From Thermohalobaculum sp050330995 (GTDB taxonomy: Bacteria; Pseudomonadota; Alphaproteobacteria; Rhodobacterales; Rhodobacteraceae), in the NCBI GenBank assembly GCA_050330995.1, contig JBHJHI010000022.1, forward strand, positions 1-64,000: DNA of 64,000 nucleotides, written 5' to 3'. The notes under the pieces were generated by a model. It did not search any database. It saw nothing but the letters and a program-made list of their open reading frames with translations, and was not told the DNA's origin. Numbering within the stretch: position 1 is the first letter of the stretch; each line of letters opens with the position of its first letter. The position numbers and the translations under genes were made by a program. Of this stretch, positions 19,524-28,937 are shown in pieces.

Positions 19524-20042
19524 TCAGGCGGGGGCGCGTCCGCTCCGACGGAAGAACACGAGCGCCCCGAATGCGCCCATGAGCGCCATCGTCGGCGGCA
19601 GCGGAACGACCGCCTCCCCGTCGACCGTATTAGTGTAGCCGAAGGACGGCGTTGACGCACTGAAGCCGCTCGTGACGAGCGTGTAGGTCGTCCCGGCCGA
19701 CAAAGCTACACCGAGGATCTCAGATGTGCCGATGCCGCCTGCGCCGTCGTCACCTGCGATCAGGTTCTGCAACTGCATCGCCGGATCGAACGCGTTCTCG
19801 TATAGATGAATGTATCCGTCCGAGGTTTGCGTACTCAGAATATCGTAAGCGGCAGTGATCGGCACGGTGAAGATATGGGTTTCGTAGTTCACCGGACCAA
19901 GAGACGAAATGCTTGGGCCACCACCTATCGGCCGATTCCAGAGCGGGTCCGTGTCATCCACAGTGCCGGTCAACGTCAGAGCGAGTGCGGGCGCTGGTAC
20001 CGATAGGCCGAACGCCAGACACGCCACGATTGCATGACGCAT
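19524..20042 (-). CDS. Secreted protein with VPLP-type C-terminal sorting tail (DVUA0089/PPC-like domain)
   Basis: 172 residues from ATG 20042, which has GGGGGATGAG ahead of it; an ATG at 20057 is possible but would overlap that site. Signal peptide (about 1-22, ending ALA), then a beta-rich domain with FTVPITAAYDIL and the GDDGAGGIG..LSAGTTYTLV pattern seen in DVUA0089/PPC-like domains. The C-terminus is VPLPPT, a hydrophobic helix and RRSGRAPA, the VPLP/PEP-CTERM arrangement recognised by exosortase-type enzymes. No exosortase gene lies in the window. The gene and its upstream DNA are visibly lower in GC than the neighbours. Confidence 0.75.
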   Translation of the reverse strand: MRHAIVACLAFGLSVPAPALALTLTGTVDDTDPLWNRPIGGGPSISSLGPVNYETHIFTVPITAAYDILSTQTSDGYIHLYENAFDPAMQLQNLIAGDDGAGGIGTSEILGVALSAGTTYTLVTSGFSASTPSFGYTNTVDGEAVVPLPPTMALMGAFGALVFFRRSGRAPA

Positions 20043-20204
20043 GATCTCATCCCCCATTTGACGAACCCTATTTAACTTATTCGTAATGAATGTCGAAATT
20101 GAGGATAAGAAATGCTTTATCGCTTCGGCACGATGCGACGACCGCCTCCAGCACGATGACATGGCCGCCGACCGCGCGACGGCATGGGCGTCCGGGTGGC
20201 GACC
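20043..20204. other. AT-rich spacer upstream of the sorting-tail gene
   Basis: The stretch from about 20043 to 20130 is strikingly AT-rich for this genome (runs such as TTTAACTTATTCG and AAATGCTTTATCGC). It presumably contains the promoter of the minus-strand gene; I could not assign -35/-10 boxes with confidence. No gene seen. Confidence 0.4.
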
Positions 20205-21425
20205 TCAGATCGCCCCTTCCTCGCGCAAGGCGGCGATCGTCGCGTCGTCGAGCCCCATGCCCCGCAGCACCGCCTCGGTCTGCGCGCCGGGGCCGGGGGG
20301 CGGGGCCGCGAGCCGGCTCGGGGTGCGGCTCATCTCGATCGGCTGGCCGAGGAGGGCGACCGCGCCGCGACCCTCGACCTCGACCTCCTGCGCGAGGCCG
20401 AGGTGGACGACCTGCGGATCGGCGAACACCTGCGCCATGTCGTTGATCGGGCCCGCCGGCACGCCCGCCTCGACCAGCCGCTCGACCAGGTCCGCGGTCT
20501 CGTAGCGCAGCGTCTCGGCGGTGATCGCGACCGCGAGGGCGTCGCGGTTCCGCCGGCGGGCGGCGTTGTCCTCGAAGCGGGGATCGCCGATCCAGTCCTC
20601 GCGCCCGAGCACGGCGCAGAAGCGCTTCCAGATCACCTCGCCGGCGACGGCGATGTTGCAGTGGCCGTCCATGGTCGGGAACACGCCGGTCGGCAGCATG
20701 GTCGGGTGCTCGTTGCCGGCCTGTCCGGGCACCTCGCCGTCGGCGGTGTAGCGCGCGCCCTGGAAGTCGAGCATGAACACCATCGCCTGCAGGAGCGAGG
20801 TGCGCACCCACTGGCCCTTGCCCGAGCGCTGGCGCTCCAGCAGCGCGACCAGGATACCCTGCGCCGCGAACAGCCCGGCGGTCAGGTCGGCGACGGGGAT
20901 GCCCGCGCGCATCGGCCCGCGGCCGGGCTCGCCGGTGATCGACATCAGCCCGCCCATGCCCTGGGCGATCTGGTCGAAGCCGGGGCGCCTGGCGTAGGGG
21001 CCGTCCTGGCCGAAGCCCGAGATCGAGGCGTAGACGAGGCCGGGGTTGTCGGCCGACAGGGTCTCGTAGTCGATCTCCAGGCGATGCTTCACTTCGGGGC
21101 GGAAGTTCTCGACCACCACGTCGGCGCGTCGTGCGAGGCGGCGGAACAGGTCCATGCCGCTCTCGGTCTTCAGATCGAGCGTCAGGCTCGCCTTGCCGCG
21201 GTGGAGGTTCATGAAGTCCGCGTTCTCGCGCGGGCCGCCCAACCCCCCGTCGCCCGCCGGCGCCTCGATCTTGACGACGTTGGCGCCCCAGTCGGCGAGC
21301 TGGCGCACGCAGGCCGGTCCCGCACGCACGCGGGTGAGGTCGAGCACCAGGAGATCGCCGAGCGCGGTGCTCGCGGGCGGCACGAGGCGGCCGGGCGAGG
21401 CCTCCCCGGAATGGTCGTTCGGCAT
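20205..21425 (-). CDS. CaiB/BaiF family (family III) CoA-transferase
   Basis: 406 residues from ATG 21425 with GGAGG upstream. Family III CoA-transferases swap CoA between carboxylates through a mixed anhydride on an Asp; here the Asp is Asp180 in VADLTAGLFAAQG. Other family motifs: LVLDLTRVRAGPACVRQLADWGANVVKIE-type opening, NLHRGKASLTLDLK, DVVVENFRP, GYG/GFGQDGPYA, and SRTP near the end. The substrate pair cannot be read from sequence. It stands alone between a sorting-tail gene and a membrane protein gene on the same strand. Confidence 0.9.
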   Translation of the reverse strand: MPNDHSGEASPGRLVPPASTALGDLLVLDLTRVRAGPACVRQLADWGANVVKIEAPAGDGGLGGPRENADFMNLHRGKASLTLDLKTESGMDLFRRLARRADVVVENFRPEVKHRLEIDYETLSADNPGLVYASISGFGQDGPYARRPGFDQIAQGMGGLMSITGEPGRGPMRAGIPVADLTAGLFAAQGILVALLERQRSGKGQWVRTSLLQAMVFMLDFQGARYTADGEVPGQAGNEHPTMLPTGVFPTMDGHCNIAVAGEVIWKRFCAVLGREDWIGDPRFEDNAARRRNRDALAVAITAETLRYETADLVERLVEAGVPAGPINDMAQVFADPQVVHLGLAQEVEVEGRGAVALLGQPIEMSRTPSRLAAPPPGPGAQTEAVLRGMGLDDATIAALREEGAI

Positions 21426-21639
21426 CGGGCGCGTCCTCCGTTTTCCGCAGGCTAGCCCGGCACGTCCGTCCCCGATACGCCGTCGGGCAGAGACCGTCGT
21501 CCTTCCGCCGCCGTGGTCCTCGCGGGCCGTTCCTTCCGATCCGGGGCCGGGGCGCATCGTTCGCCCGTCCGCCCTGCGGATACGACGGCCTCGCGGCCGC
21601 GGATCGCGTCGGCCGGCGTCGTCGCCCCCGCGCCCCGTC

Positions 21640-22386
21640 TCAGACCTCGGCCCGTTCGCGCACCGCCCAGTCGCCGAGGCGCCACGCCCTCTCGGGTAGT
21701 TCCGCGAGCCCCGCCGCGACGAGGACGGCCGCGCCCACCGCCTCGCAGGCCTCCTCCAGGTGATAGAGATGGATGTAGAGTACGCTGTGGCCCTGCGCGT
21801 CGGCGACCGCGGCGCTCACCGCCTCGATCCCGATCGCGCCGCCGAAGAACAGCGCGAGGCCGAGGACGAGGGCGCGGCGCACCGGCGCCGACGAGGTGCG
21901 GATCGACCGCACGAACAGACCGACGATCGCGAGCGCGATCACCGAGCCCGGCACGACCCAGGCGTGATAGGTCAGCCCGCTCTGGCCCGCGATCGCCGCG
22001 CCCACGGGATCGAGGAACCGCTCGTGCAGCGCCACCATGTCGTCGAACGACAGCGCCGCCATGATCGCCGCGGTGACGGCCCAGGCCCCCGCGCCCGCCC
22101 GGCGGCGGCGCCAGCGCGCGTAGGCCGCGCCGGCATGGGTGTAGGCGCCCGCCATCAGGACGGTGCCCGTCATCCAGGTCCAGGCGTTGGCTTCGGTGGT
22201 GACGTCGAGCATCAGCAGCAGCCAGTGCGGCGAGCCCACCCAGCCGAGCACGACGGCGAGGCTCACGAGCGTCCAGACGAGCGCGAGCGCCGCGCGCGCG
22301 CCGCCCACCGCCGGCGCGACCGGCCACGCGCGCCAGTCGGGGGAGACGGGACGCCACGGTCTTCCCTCGCGCAGGATCATGGGCAT
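21640..22386 (-). CDS. Multi-pass membrane protein of unknown function
   Basis: 248 residues, about six hydrophobic segments (near 30-50, 70-90, 103-120, 143-162, 175-195, 213-232). Conserved-looking polar patches lie at helix ends: ALSFDDMVALHERF (about 110-123) and HLYHLEEACEAVG (about 206-218), rich in His, Asp and Glu, which could form a metal or active site. I do not recognise the family; a CREST-type membrane hydrolase is a thought, but the exact pattern is not matched. Start ATG 22386 has GGGAG six bases upstream. Confidence 0.65.
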   Translation of the reverse strand: MPMILREGRPWRPVSPDWRAWPVAPAVGGARAALALVWTLVSLAVVLGWVGSPHWLLLMLDVTTEANAWTWMTGTVLMAGAYTHAGAAYARWRRRRAGAGAWAVTAAIMAALSFDDMVALHERFLDPVGAAIAGQSGLTYHAWVVPGSVIALAIVGLFVRSIRTSSAPVRRALVLGLALFFGGAIGIEAVSAAVADAQGHSVLYIHLYHLEEACEAVGAAVLVAAGLAELPERAWRLGDWAVRERAEV

Positions 22387-22678
22387 CGCCGCTCCCTCTG
22401 TCCGCCGGCCTCGCTGTCATGAAAACGTCGTAATGTCGTCGCGAGGCGCGGGGCAAGCCGCGATCGGCCTCTCCTCCGCGCGCGCCGCGGCGACGCGCCT
22501 CGGAGGGCGAGGGACGCGGTCCCGGTCGCGCGCCCGTCCCGCCGCCGCCGGGCGCCGCGCCCCGGCGCGGGGCTCCGGTCTCTCCCCGGTCTTTCAAAGC
22601 ATGCGGCGATCTGCCTAAAACTGTGGAGATGAAAGACCGATCCTGAACGAGAGGTCGGCGTCGCGGGGAGGACGACCC
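22387..22678. other. Divergent spacer before the cox cluster
   Basis: 292 bases between the membrane protein (minus) and coxG (plus). Very GC-rich in the middle (about 22450-22570) with slightly AT-rich ends (near 22420-22435 and 22600-22640). I see no gene and no confident promoter. A ribosome site GGGGAGGA is placed at 22665-22672 before coxG. Confidence 0.4.
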
Positions 22679-23710
22679 ATGGAGATGACCGGCGAGCGCA
22701 TCATCGCCGCCGACCGCGAGACGGTCTGGCGCGCGCTCAACGACCCGGAGGTGCTGAAGGCCTGCATCCCCGGCTGCGAGCGCATGGAGAGGACCGGGCC
22801 GCAGTCGCTGGAGGCGGACGTGACCCAGAAGGTCGGCCCGGTGAAGGCGAAGTTCAAAGGCGCGGTCACGCTGGAGGACGTGGTCGAGGCCGAGAGCTAT
22901 CGTCTGGTCGGCGAGGGCAAGGGCGGCGCCGCCGGCTTCGCCAAGGGCGCGGCCAAGGTCGACCTCAGCGACGCGCCCGAGGGCACCAAGCTCGCCTACG
23001 ACGCCGAGGCCAAGGTCGGCGGCAAGCTCGCCCAGCTCGGCTCGCGCCTGATCGACGGCTTCGCCAAGAAGATGGCCGACGAGTTCTTCGACCGCTTCAA
23101 GGCGCAGGTGGAGGGGCCGCGGTCCAGCCCGGACAACGCGGTCGCCGAGGCGAGCGGCCTGCCGGCAGGGGCGGTATCGGCGGGCGCGGCGGGCGCAGCG
23201 GCCGGCGAGGCACCCTCCCGCGAGGCGCCTGCCAGCGCGCCGGCCGACACCGCCGGCGGGCCGGGCGAGCCCGAGCACGCGACCCCCGAGGGCCGCGAGG
23301 CCGAGCCTGCCGCCGCCTCGGGCGCGACCCCGCCGCCGGGCGAGGCCGCATCCCCCGTCGCCGCCTCCGCCGAGCCGGCTGCGGCGGTGTCCGGGGGCGG
23401 CGCGCCGGCGGACACCGATCCCATGGCCATGGAGGGCGGACAGGAGCCTTCCGCTCTGGAGGACGCCGGCGCCTCGCGTCCGGTCTCGGTCGAGCCGGCC
23501 GCGCCGCTCGCCTACGGCGACGCCGCGAGCAACACGCCGCCGGGCGCGGGCGTCGCCGCCGCCCCGGTCGCGACCGACGCCGCCGCGCCCGCGCGCGACG
23601 ACGCGCCGGCTGGCGCGGGCGCGCGCCATGAGGCCGAGATGGACGCCGCGACCGGCGACGCGCCGGCGGACGAGAAGAAGAAGGGCTGGTTCAGCCGCCT
23701 GTTCGGCTGA
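22679..23710 (+). CDS. coxG: CoxG-like SRPBCC protein with long acidic Ala/Pro tail
   Basis: 343 residues. Residues 1-150 are a clear CoxG domain (MTGERIIAADRETVWRALNDP, LKACIPGCE, GPVKAKFKG, FAKKMADEFFDRF). CoxG accompanies molybdenum hydroxylases of the carbon monoxide dehydrogenase family, where it has been tied to membrane attachment and quinone transfer. Residues about 150-330 are low-complexity Ala/Pro/Glu/Gly, and the last residues (KKKGWFSRLFG) look like a small amphipathic membrane anchor. The tail is much longer than the plain domain and probably acts as a flexible tether. First gene of the coxG-S-L-M group. Confidence 0.88.
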   Translation: MEMTGERIIAADRETVWRALNDPEVLKACIPGCERMERTGPQSLEADVTQKVGPVKAKFKGAVTLEDVVEAESYRLVGEGKGGAAGFAKGAAKVDLSDAPEGTKLAYDAEAKVGGKLAQLGSRLIDGFAKKMADEFFDRFKAQVEGPRSSPDNAVAEASGLPAGAVSAGAAGAAAGEAPSREAPASAPADTAGGPGEPEHATPEGREAEPAAASGATPPPGEAASPVAASAEPAAAVSGGGAPADTDPMAMEGGQEPSALEDAGASRPVSVEPAAPLAYGDAASNTPPGAGVAAAPVATDAAAPARDDAPAGAGARHEAEMDAATGDAPADEKKKGWFSRLFG

Positions 23711-23747
23711 GACCGCGTCCGCATCCGACAGACAGAGAGAGACACCG

Positions 23748-24236
<489 letters not shown>

Positions 24237-24359
24237 CGCGCGACCCGGCACCATAGTCCCGCGCGGGCGCCGCGTGGGGCTCTACTCGGATCGAAGCCAC
24301 GAAGGCGGCTCGACACCGCCGACCGGCGCCCAAGCCGGCAGCCACGAGGGAGGGGCCCC

Positions 24360-26759
24360 ATGCCCAAGGACCAGACGCTCAAGGATCACGGGATCGGCGC
24401 CAGCTCGAAGCGGCGCGAGGACCTGCGCTTCATCACCGGCGAGGGCCAGTACACCGACGACATCGACCGCGTCGGCCAGTGCCACTGCCACTTCGTCCGC
24501 TCCGACGTTGCGAACGGGCGGATCGTCTCGATCGACGCCTCCGCCGCCAAGTCGGCGCCCGGCGTGATCGCCGTCTTCACGAGCGAGGATCTGGCCGGCC
24601 TCGGCGGCATCCCCTGCGGCTGGCAGGTGACCGGCCGCGACGGCCAGCCGATGAAGGAGCCCAAGCACCCGATCCTGGCCGAGGGCAAGGTGCGCCACGT
24701 CGGCGACCCGATCGTCGCGATCCTCGCCGAGGACGTCGAGCAGGCGCGCGACGCCGGCGAACTGGTCGAGATCGAGATCGAGGAGCTGCCCGCGGTCATC
24801 GACATGGCCGAGGCGCTGTCCACCGAGGCCAGCGTCCATGACGACGTGCCGGGCAACCTCTGCTTCGACTGGGGCTTCGTCGAGGAGAACAAGGCCGCCG
24901 TCGACGAGGCGATCGCGAACGCGCATCACGTCGCCAAGCTGGAGCTGGTCAACAACCGCGTCGTCGCCAACGCCATGGAGCCGCGCGCGGCGATCGGCGA
25001 GTGGGACCGATCGGCCGACAGCTACACGCTGTATACGACCAGCCAGAACCCGCACGTGATCCGCCTGCTGATGGGCGCCTTCGTGCTGTCGATCCCCGAG
25101 CACAAGCTGCGGGTGGTGGCGCCCGACGTCGGCGGCGGCTTCGGCTCGAAGATCTATCACTACGCCGAGGAGGCCTTCGTCACCTGGGCGTCGAAGAAGG
25201 TGCGCCGCCCGGTCAAGTGGGCCGCGACCCGCTCCGAGGCCTTCCTGTCGGACGCGCAGGGGCGCGACCACGTCACCACGATCGAGCTGGCGCTGAACGA
25301 GAACCACGAGTTCACGGCGCTGCGCTGCCACACGCTCGCGAACATGGGCGCCTATCTCTCGACCTTCGCGCCCTGCATCCCGACCTGGCTGCACGGCACG
25401 CTGCTCGCGGGCAACTACAAGACGCCGCTCATCTACACCAACGTGAAGGCGGTGTTCACCAACACGGTGCCGGTCGACGCCTACCGCGGCGCCGGGCGGC
25501 CGGAGGCGACCTACCAGATCGAGCGGGTGATCGACGCGGCCGCGCGCGACCTCGGCGTCGATCCGGTGGCGCTTCGCCGCAAGAACTACATCCCGAAGGA
25601 CGCCTTCCCCTACCAGACGCCGGTCGCGGTGCAGTACGACACCGGCGACTACGAGGCGACGCTCGACAAGGCGCTGGAGCTGGCCGACGTCGCGGGCTTC
25701 GCGTCGCGGCGCTCGGAGTCCGAGGCCAAGGGCAGGCTCCGCGGTCTCGGTATCGCCTCCTACATCGAGGCCTGCGGCATCGCGCCGTCCTCGCTGGTCG
25801 GCAGCCTCGGCGCGCGCGCGGGGCTCTACGAGGCGGCGACGGTGCGGGTGAACCCGACCGGCTCGGTCTCGGTGTTCACCGGCTCGCACTCCCATGGGCA
25901 GGGCCACGAGACTACCTTCGCGCAGGTGGTGGCCGAGATGCTCGGCTGTCCTGAGGATCAGGTCGACATCGTGCACGGCGACACCAACCGCGTGCCCTTC
26001 GGCATGGGCACCTACGGCTCGCGCTCGCTCGCGGTCGGCGGCTCGGCGATCTACAAGTCGGTCGAGAAGGTGGTCGCCAAGGCGAAGAAGATCGCCGCCC
26101 ACCTGATGGAGGCCTCCGAGACCGACGTCGTGTTCGAGAACGGCCAGTTCACCGTCGCGGGTACCGACAAGGCCGTGGCCTGGGGCGACGTCTGCCTCGC
26201 GGCCTACGTGCCCCACAAGTACCCGATCGAGAGCCTGGAGCCGGGGCTGGAGGAGACCTCGTTCTACGACCCGGCCAACTTCACCTATCCCTCGGGCGTC
26301 TACGTCGCCGAGGTCGAGGTCGACCCCGAAACCGGCGTGGTGCAGGTGCTGAACTTCACCGCCGCCGACGACTTCGGCAACGTGGTGAACCCGATGATCG
26401 TCGAGGGTCAGGTGCACGGCGGCCTCGCCCAGGGCATCGGCCAGGCGCTGCTCGAAGAGGCGGCCTACGACAAGGACGGCCAGCTCACGGCGGCCTCCTA
26501 CATGGACTACGCCATGCCGCGCGCGGGCCACTTCCCGATGTTCACGGTCGACCACTCCTGCGTGACGCCCTGCACGCACAACCCGCTCGGCGTGAAGGGC
26601 TGCGGCGAGGCCGGCGCCATCGGCTCGCCGCCCGCCATCGTCAACGCGGTGATCGACGCGCTCGCCCCTTACGGCGTGCGCCATATCGACATGCCGCTGA
26701 CGCCGCGCAAGGTCTGGGCCGCGATCGACGCCGCCCGTCCGGCCGCCGCGGCCGAGTGA
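24360..26759 (+). CDS. coxL: Xanthine oxidase family molybdenum subunit, form II CoxL type
   Basis: 799 residues. Molybdopterin-binding large subunit: VVAPDVGGGFGSK, the active-site loop AYRGAGR (374-380), GGSAIYKS, and GVKGCGEAGAIGSPPA with the molybdenum-facing Glu750. True (form I) carbon monoxide dehydrogenase has AYxCSFR in this loop, with the Cys that binds copper; AYRGAGR marks form II, whose physiological substrate is largely unproven. So a hydroxylase of aldehyde/CO-dehydrogenase type, substrate unknown. Ribosome site GAGGGAGGGG upstream of the ATG. Unlike the classic M-S-L order, here it is S-L-M. Confidence 0.93.
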   Translation: MPKDQTLKDHGIGASSKRREDLRFITGEGQYTDDIDRVGQCHCHFVRSDVANGRIVSIDASAAKSAPGVIAVFTSEDLAGLGGIPCGWQVTGRDGQPMKEPKHPILAEGKVRHVGDPIVAILAEDVEQARDAGELVEIEIEELPAVIDMAEALSTEASVHDDVPGNLCFDWGFVEENKAAVDEAIANAHHVAKLELVNNRVVANAMEPRAAIGEWDRSADSYTLYTTSQNPHVIRLLMGAFVLSIPEHKLRVVAPDVGGGFGSKIYHYAEEAFVTWASKKVRRPVKWAATRSEAFLSDAQGRDHVTTIELALNENHEFTALRCHTLANMGAYLSTFAPCIPTWLHGTLLAGNYKTPLIYTNVKAVFTNTVPVDAYRGAGRPEATYQIERVIDAAARDLGVDPVALRRKNYIPKDAFPYQTPVAVQYDTGDYEATLDKALELADVAGFASRRSESEAKGRLRGLGIASYIEACGIAPSSLVGSLGARAGLYEAATVRVNPTGSVSVFTGSHSHGQGHETTFAQVVAEMLGCPEDQVDIVHGDTNRVPFGMGTYGSRSLAVGGSAIYKSVEKVVAKAKKIAAHLMEASETDVVFENGQFTVAGTDKAVAWGDVCLAAYVPHKYPIESLEPGLEETSFYDPANFTYPSGVYVAEVEVDPETGVVQVLNFTAADDFGNVVNPMIVEGQVHGGLAQGIGQALLEEAAYDKDGQLTAASYMDYAMPRAGHFPMFTVDHSCVTPCTHNPLGVKGCGEAGAIGSPPAIVNAVIDALAPYGVRHIDMPLTPRKVWAAIDAARPAAAAE

Positions 26760-26848
26760 TCGCCAGGGGCGCGTCCCTCGGGGCGCGCCCGTCTCTCCGG
26801 CACGGCCGGCCCCGGTCGCGTCCCCCCTCTGATCCTCGGAGAGCCCCA

Positions 26849-27652
26849 ATGTACGCTTTCGACTACGTCAAGCCGACCTCGCTGCAGGAGGCGTTAAACG
26901 CGCTTGCGCAGGAGGACGCCCAGCCGATCGCCGGCGGGCAGACCCTGATCCCGACGCTCAAGAGCCGCCTCGCCCAGCCCTCGATCCTCGTCGACCTCAC
27001 TGCCATCGCCGAAATGCGCGGCATCTGCGAGGGCGAGGGCACGGTCGCGATCGGCGCGGCCACCCGCCACGGCGAGGTCGACGCCTCGGAACTGGTCCGC
27101 TCGAAGATCCCCGCGCTCGCGAAGCTCGCGAGCCGGGTGGGCGATCCGCAGGTGCGCAACCGCGGCACCATCGGCGGTAGCCTCGCCAACAACGACCCCT
27201 CAGCCTGCTACCCGGCCGCCGCTCTCGGCCTCGGCGCGACGCTCAAGACCTCCTCGGGCCGTGCGATCGTCGCGGACGACTATTTCCAGGGCATGTTCGA
27301 CACCGCGCTAGAGGAAGGCGAGCTGCTGGTCTCGATCGACTTCCCCGTGCCGAAGCGCGCGGCCTACATGAAGTTCGAGCAGCCGGCCTCGCACTTCCCG
27401 CTCGTCGGCGTGTTCGTGGCCGAGCTCGCGGACGGCGCCCGCGTCGCCGTCACCGGCGCGTCCGAGAGCGGCGTGTTCCGCTGGGCGGAGGCCGAGGCGG
27501 CGCTGTCGTCCGACTTCGCGCCCTCGGCGGGCGAGGGGCTGAAGGCGTCGGCCGACGGTCTGATCGGCGATCTGCACGCGAGCCCGGCGTACCGAGCCCA
27601 CCTGATCGGCGTGATGACCAAGCGCGCGGTCGCCGCTGCCGTCGAGCGCTGA
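26849..27652 (+). CDS. coxM: Xanthine oxidase family FAD subunit (CoxM-like)
   Basis: 267 residues. FAD-binding signatures PIAGGQTLIPTLKSRLA near residue 30 and RNRGTIGGSLANNDPSACYPAAALGL-type sequence around 105-130 (TIGGS and the NNDP/A motif). Accepts electrons from CoxS and hands them to the respiratory chain. Start ATG 26849 after GGAGAG. Ends the cox group; no coxD, coxE, coxF or coxI maturation genes are seen in the window. Confidence 0.93.
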   Translation: MYAFDYVKPTSLQEALNALAQEDAQPIAGGQTLIPTLKSRLAQPSILVDLTAIAEMRGICEGEGTVAIGAATRHGEVDASELVRSKIPALAKLASRVGDPQVRNRGTIGGSLANNDPSACYPAAALGLGATLKTSSGRAIVADDYFQGMFDTALEEGELLVSIDFPVPKRAAYMKFEQPASHFPLVGVFVAELADGARVAVTGASESGVFRWAEAEAALSSDFAPSAGEGLKASADGLIGDLHASPAYRAHLIGVMTKRAVAAAVER

Positions 27653-27660
27653 GACCCGTG

Positions 27661-27683
27661 GGCCGCGGGCGACGCCCGCGGCC
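27661..27683. terminator. Hairpin ending the cox cluster
   Basis: Perfect ten-base stem GGCCGCGGGC / GCCCGCGGCC with loop GAC, nine bases after the coxM stop; followed by ATCCTT rather than a T run. Position and strength fit a terminator. Confidence 0.5.
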
Positions 27684-27846
27684 ATCCTTCGAGGACCGCA
27701 TGCGCGCGGCCGGGAGTGCACCGTCGCCACGGGACCGGGCTGCGTCCGGTCTCGCCGCCGGCCCGGCCGGACGAGCAGGGCCCCGACGCGCCGCTGCGAC
27801 GTAAGCGAACCCGGCGCGTCGCCGCGGCGGGAGCGAGAAAGTCCCC

Positions 27847-28809
27847 ATGACCGCCTCGACCATCGCCGCCGCACGCCCCGACCGCCCCACGCGCTCGGTG
27901 GCGCTCCTGCTCGGTGCGCTTCTTCTGCTCGCGGTGCAGGACGCGCTGGTCAAGCTCACCAGCGACAGCGTCTCGCTCTGGCAGTTCCAGCTCCTGCGCG
28001 CGAGCCTCAACGCGGGGCTGCTCGCGCTCGTCGGCCTCGCGATCGCCCCGGCGCGCCCGCGTCCGCCGCGGCGGCCGGGCCTCGTCGCCCTGCGCGGCGC
28101 CCTGGTGGCCGTGTCGATGCTGCTGTTCTTCGGCGCGGTGCCGTTCCTCTCGCTCGCCGAGATCGCCGCCGGGCTCTACTGCTTCCCGCTGTTCGTCACC
28201 CTGTTCGCCGCGGTGCTGCCGGGCGAGCGGGTCGGCTGGCGGCGGCTCTCGGCGGTGGTCGCGGGCTTCTGCGGCACGGCGCTGATCCTGAAGCCCGGCA
28301 CCGACGCCTTCGCCTGGCACGCGCTGATGCCGCTCGGTGCGGCGGTGTCCTATGCCGCCATGGTGATGATCACGCGTCGGGGCTGCCGGGACGAGCACCC
28401 CGCGACCCTCGCCTTCGCGGTCGCGGGCGCCTTCGTGGTCATGGGCCTGAGCGGGCTCGCCGTCACCGCCGGGCTCGGGATCGAGGGCGGTGCCTGGCCC
28501 TACCTCACGAGCGGCTGGCATCCGCTGTCCGCTCCCCTTCTCGCCACGATCGCGCTCTGCTCGATACTGAACCTCGCGGCCAACGTCGGCCTCACCGTCG
28601 CCTATCAGGAGGCGGAAGCGAGCTTCCTCGTCCCCTTCGACTACAGCTACCTCGTGTTCGCGGCGGTGGTCGGCGGCCTCGTCTGGGGCGACTGGCCGGA
28701 CGCGGCGGCGTGGACGGGCATGGCGCTGATCGCGGGGGCGGGCGTGTTCGTCGCACTCAGGGAGCGCGCCCGCGGGACCGCGCCTTCGCCGACGCGGGAC
28801 CGCGCCTGA
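27847..28809 (+). CDS. EamA/DMT-family transporter
   Basis: 320 residues with about ten predicted membrane helices in two repeats (roughly 18-160 and 165-305), the pattern of drug/metabolite transporters. Markers: LLLAVQDALVKLTSD near the start, FFGAVPFLSLAEIAAGLYCFPLF, and a second repeat with VAYQEAEASFLVPFDYSYLVFAAVVGGLVWGD. Probably exports or imports a small metabolite; substrate unknown. It is 194 bases after coxM, separated by the hairpin at 27661, so likely its own unit. Confidence 0.88.
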   Translation: MTASTIAAARPDRPTRSVALLLGALLLLAVQDALVKLTSDSVSLWQFQLLRASLNAGLLALVGLAIAPARPRPPRRPGLVALRGALVAVSMLLFFGAVPFLSLAEIAAGLYCFPLFVTLFAAVLPGERVGWRRLSAVVAGFCGTALILKPGTDAFAWHALMPLGAAVSYAAMVMITRRGCRDEHPATLAFAVAGAFVVMGLSGLAVTAGLGIEGGAWPYLTSGWHPLSAPLLATIALCSILNLAANVGLTVAYQEAEASFLVPFDYSYLVFAAVVGGLVWGDWPDAAAWTGMALIAGAGVFVALRERARGTAPSPTRDRA

Positions 28810-28937
28810 CGGCCTCTCGGCTGGCGCGGTGGCGCGACGTCGCTCGCTCGCTGGCGAACGCCCCGCCCGGGCCGGCGTTCTTGCATCGCGCGGCCCGGGG
28901 CGCGAGGGTCGCGCTCGTGGCCTACGGGGAGCCCGCC

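Noticed and set aside
24360..26759. Bona fide carbon monoxide dehydrogenase
   Set aside because: The active-site loop is AYRGAGR, not AYxCSFR, so the copper-binding Cys is missing.
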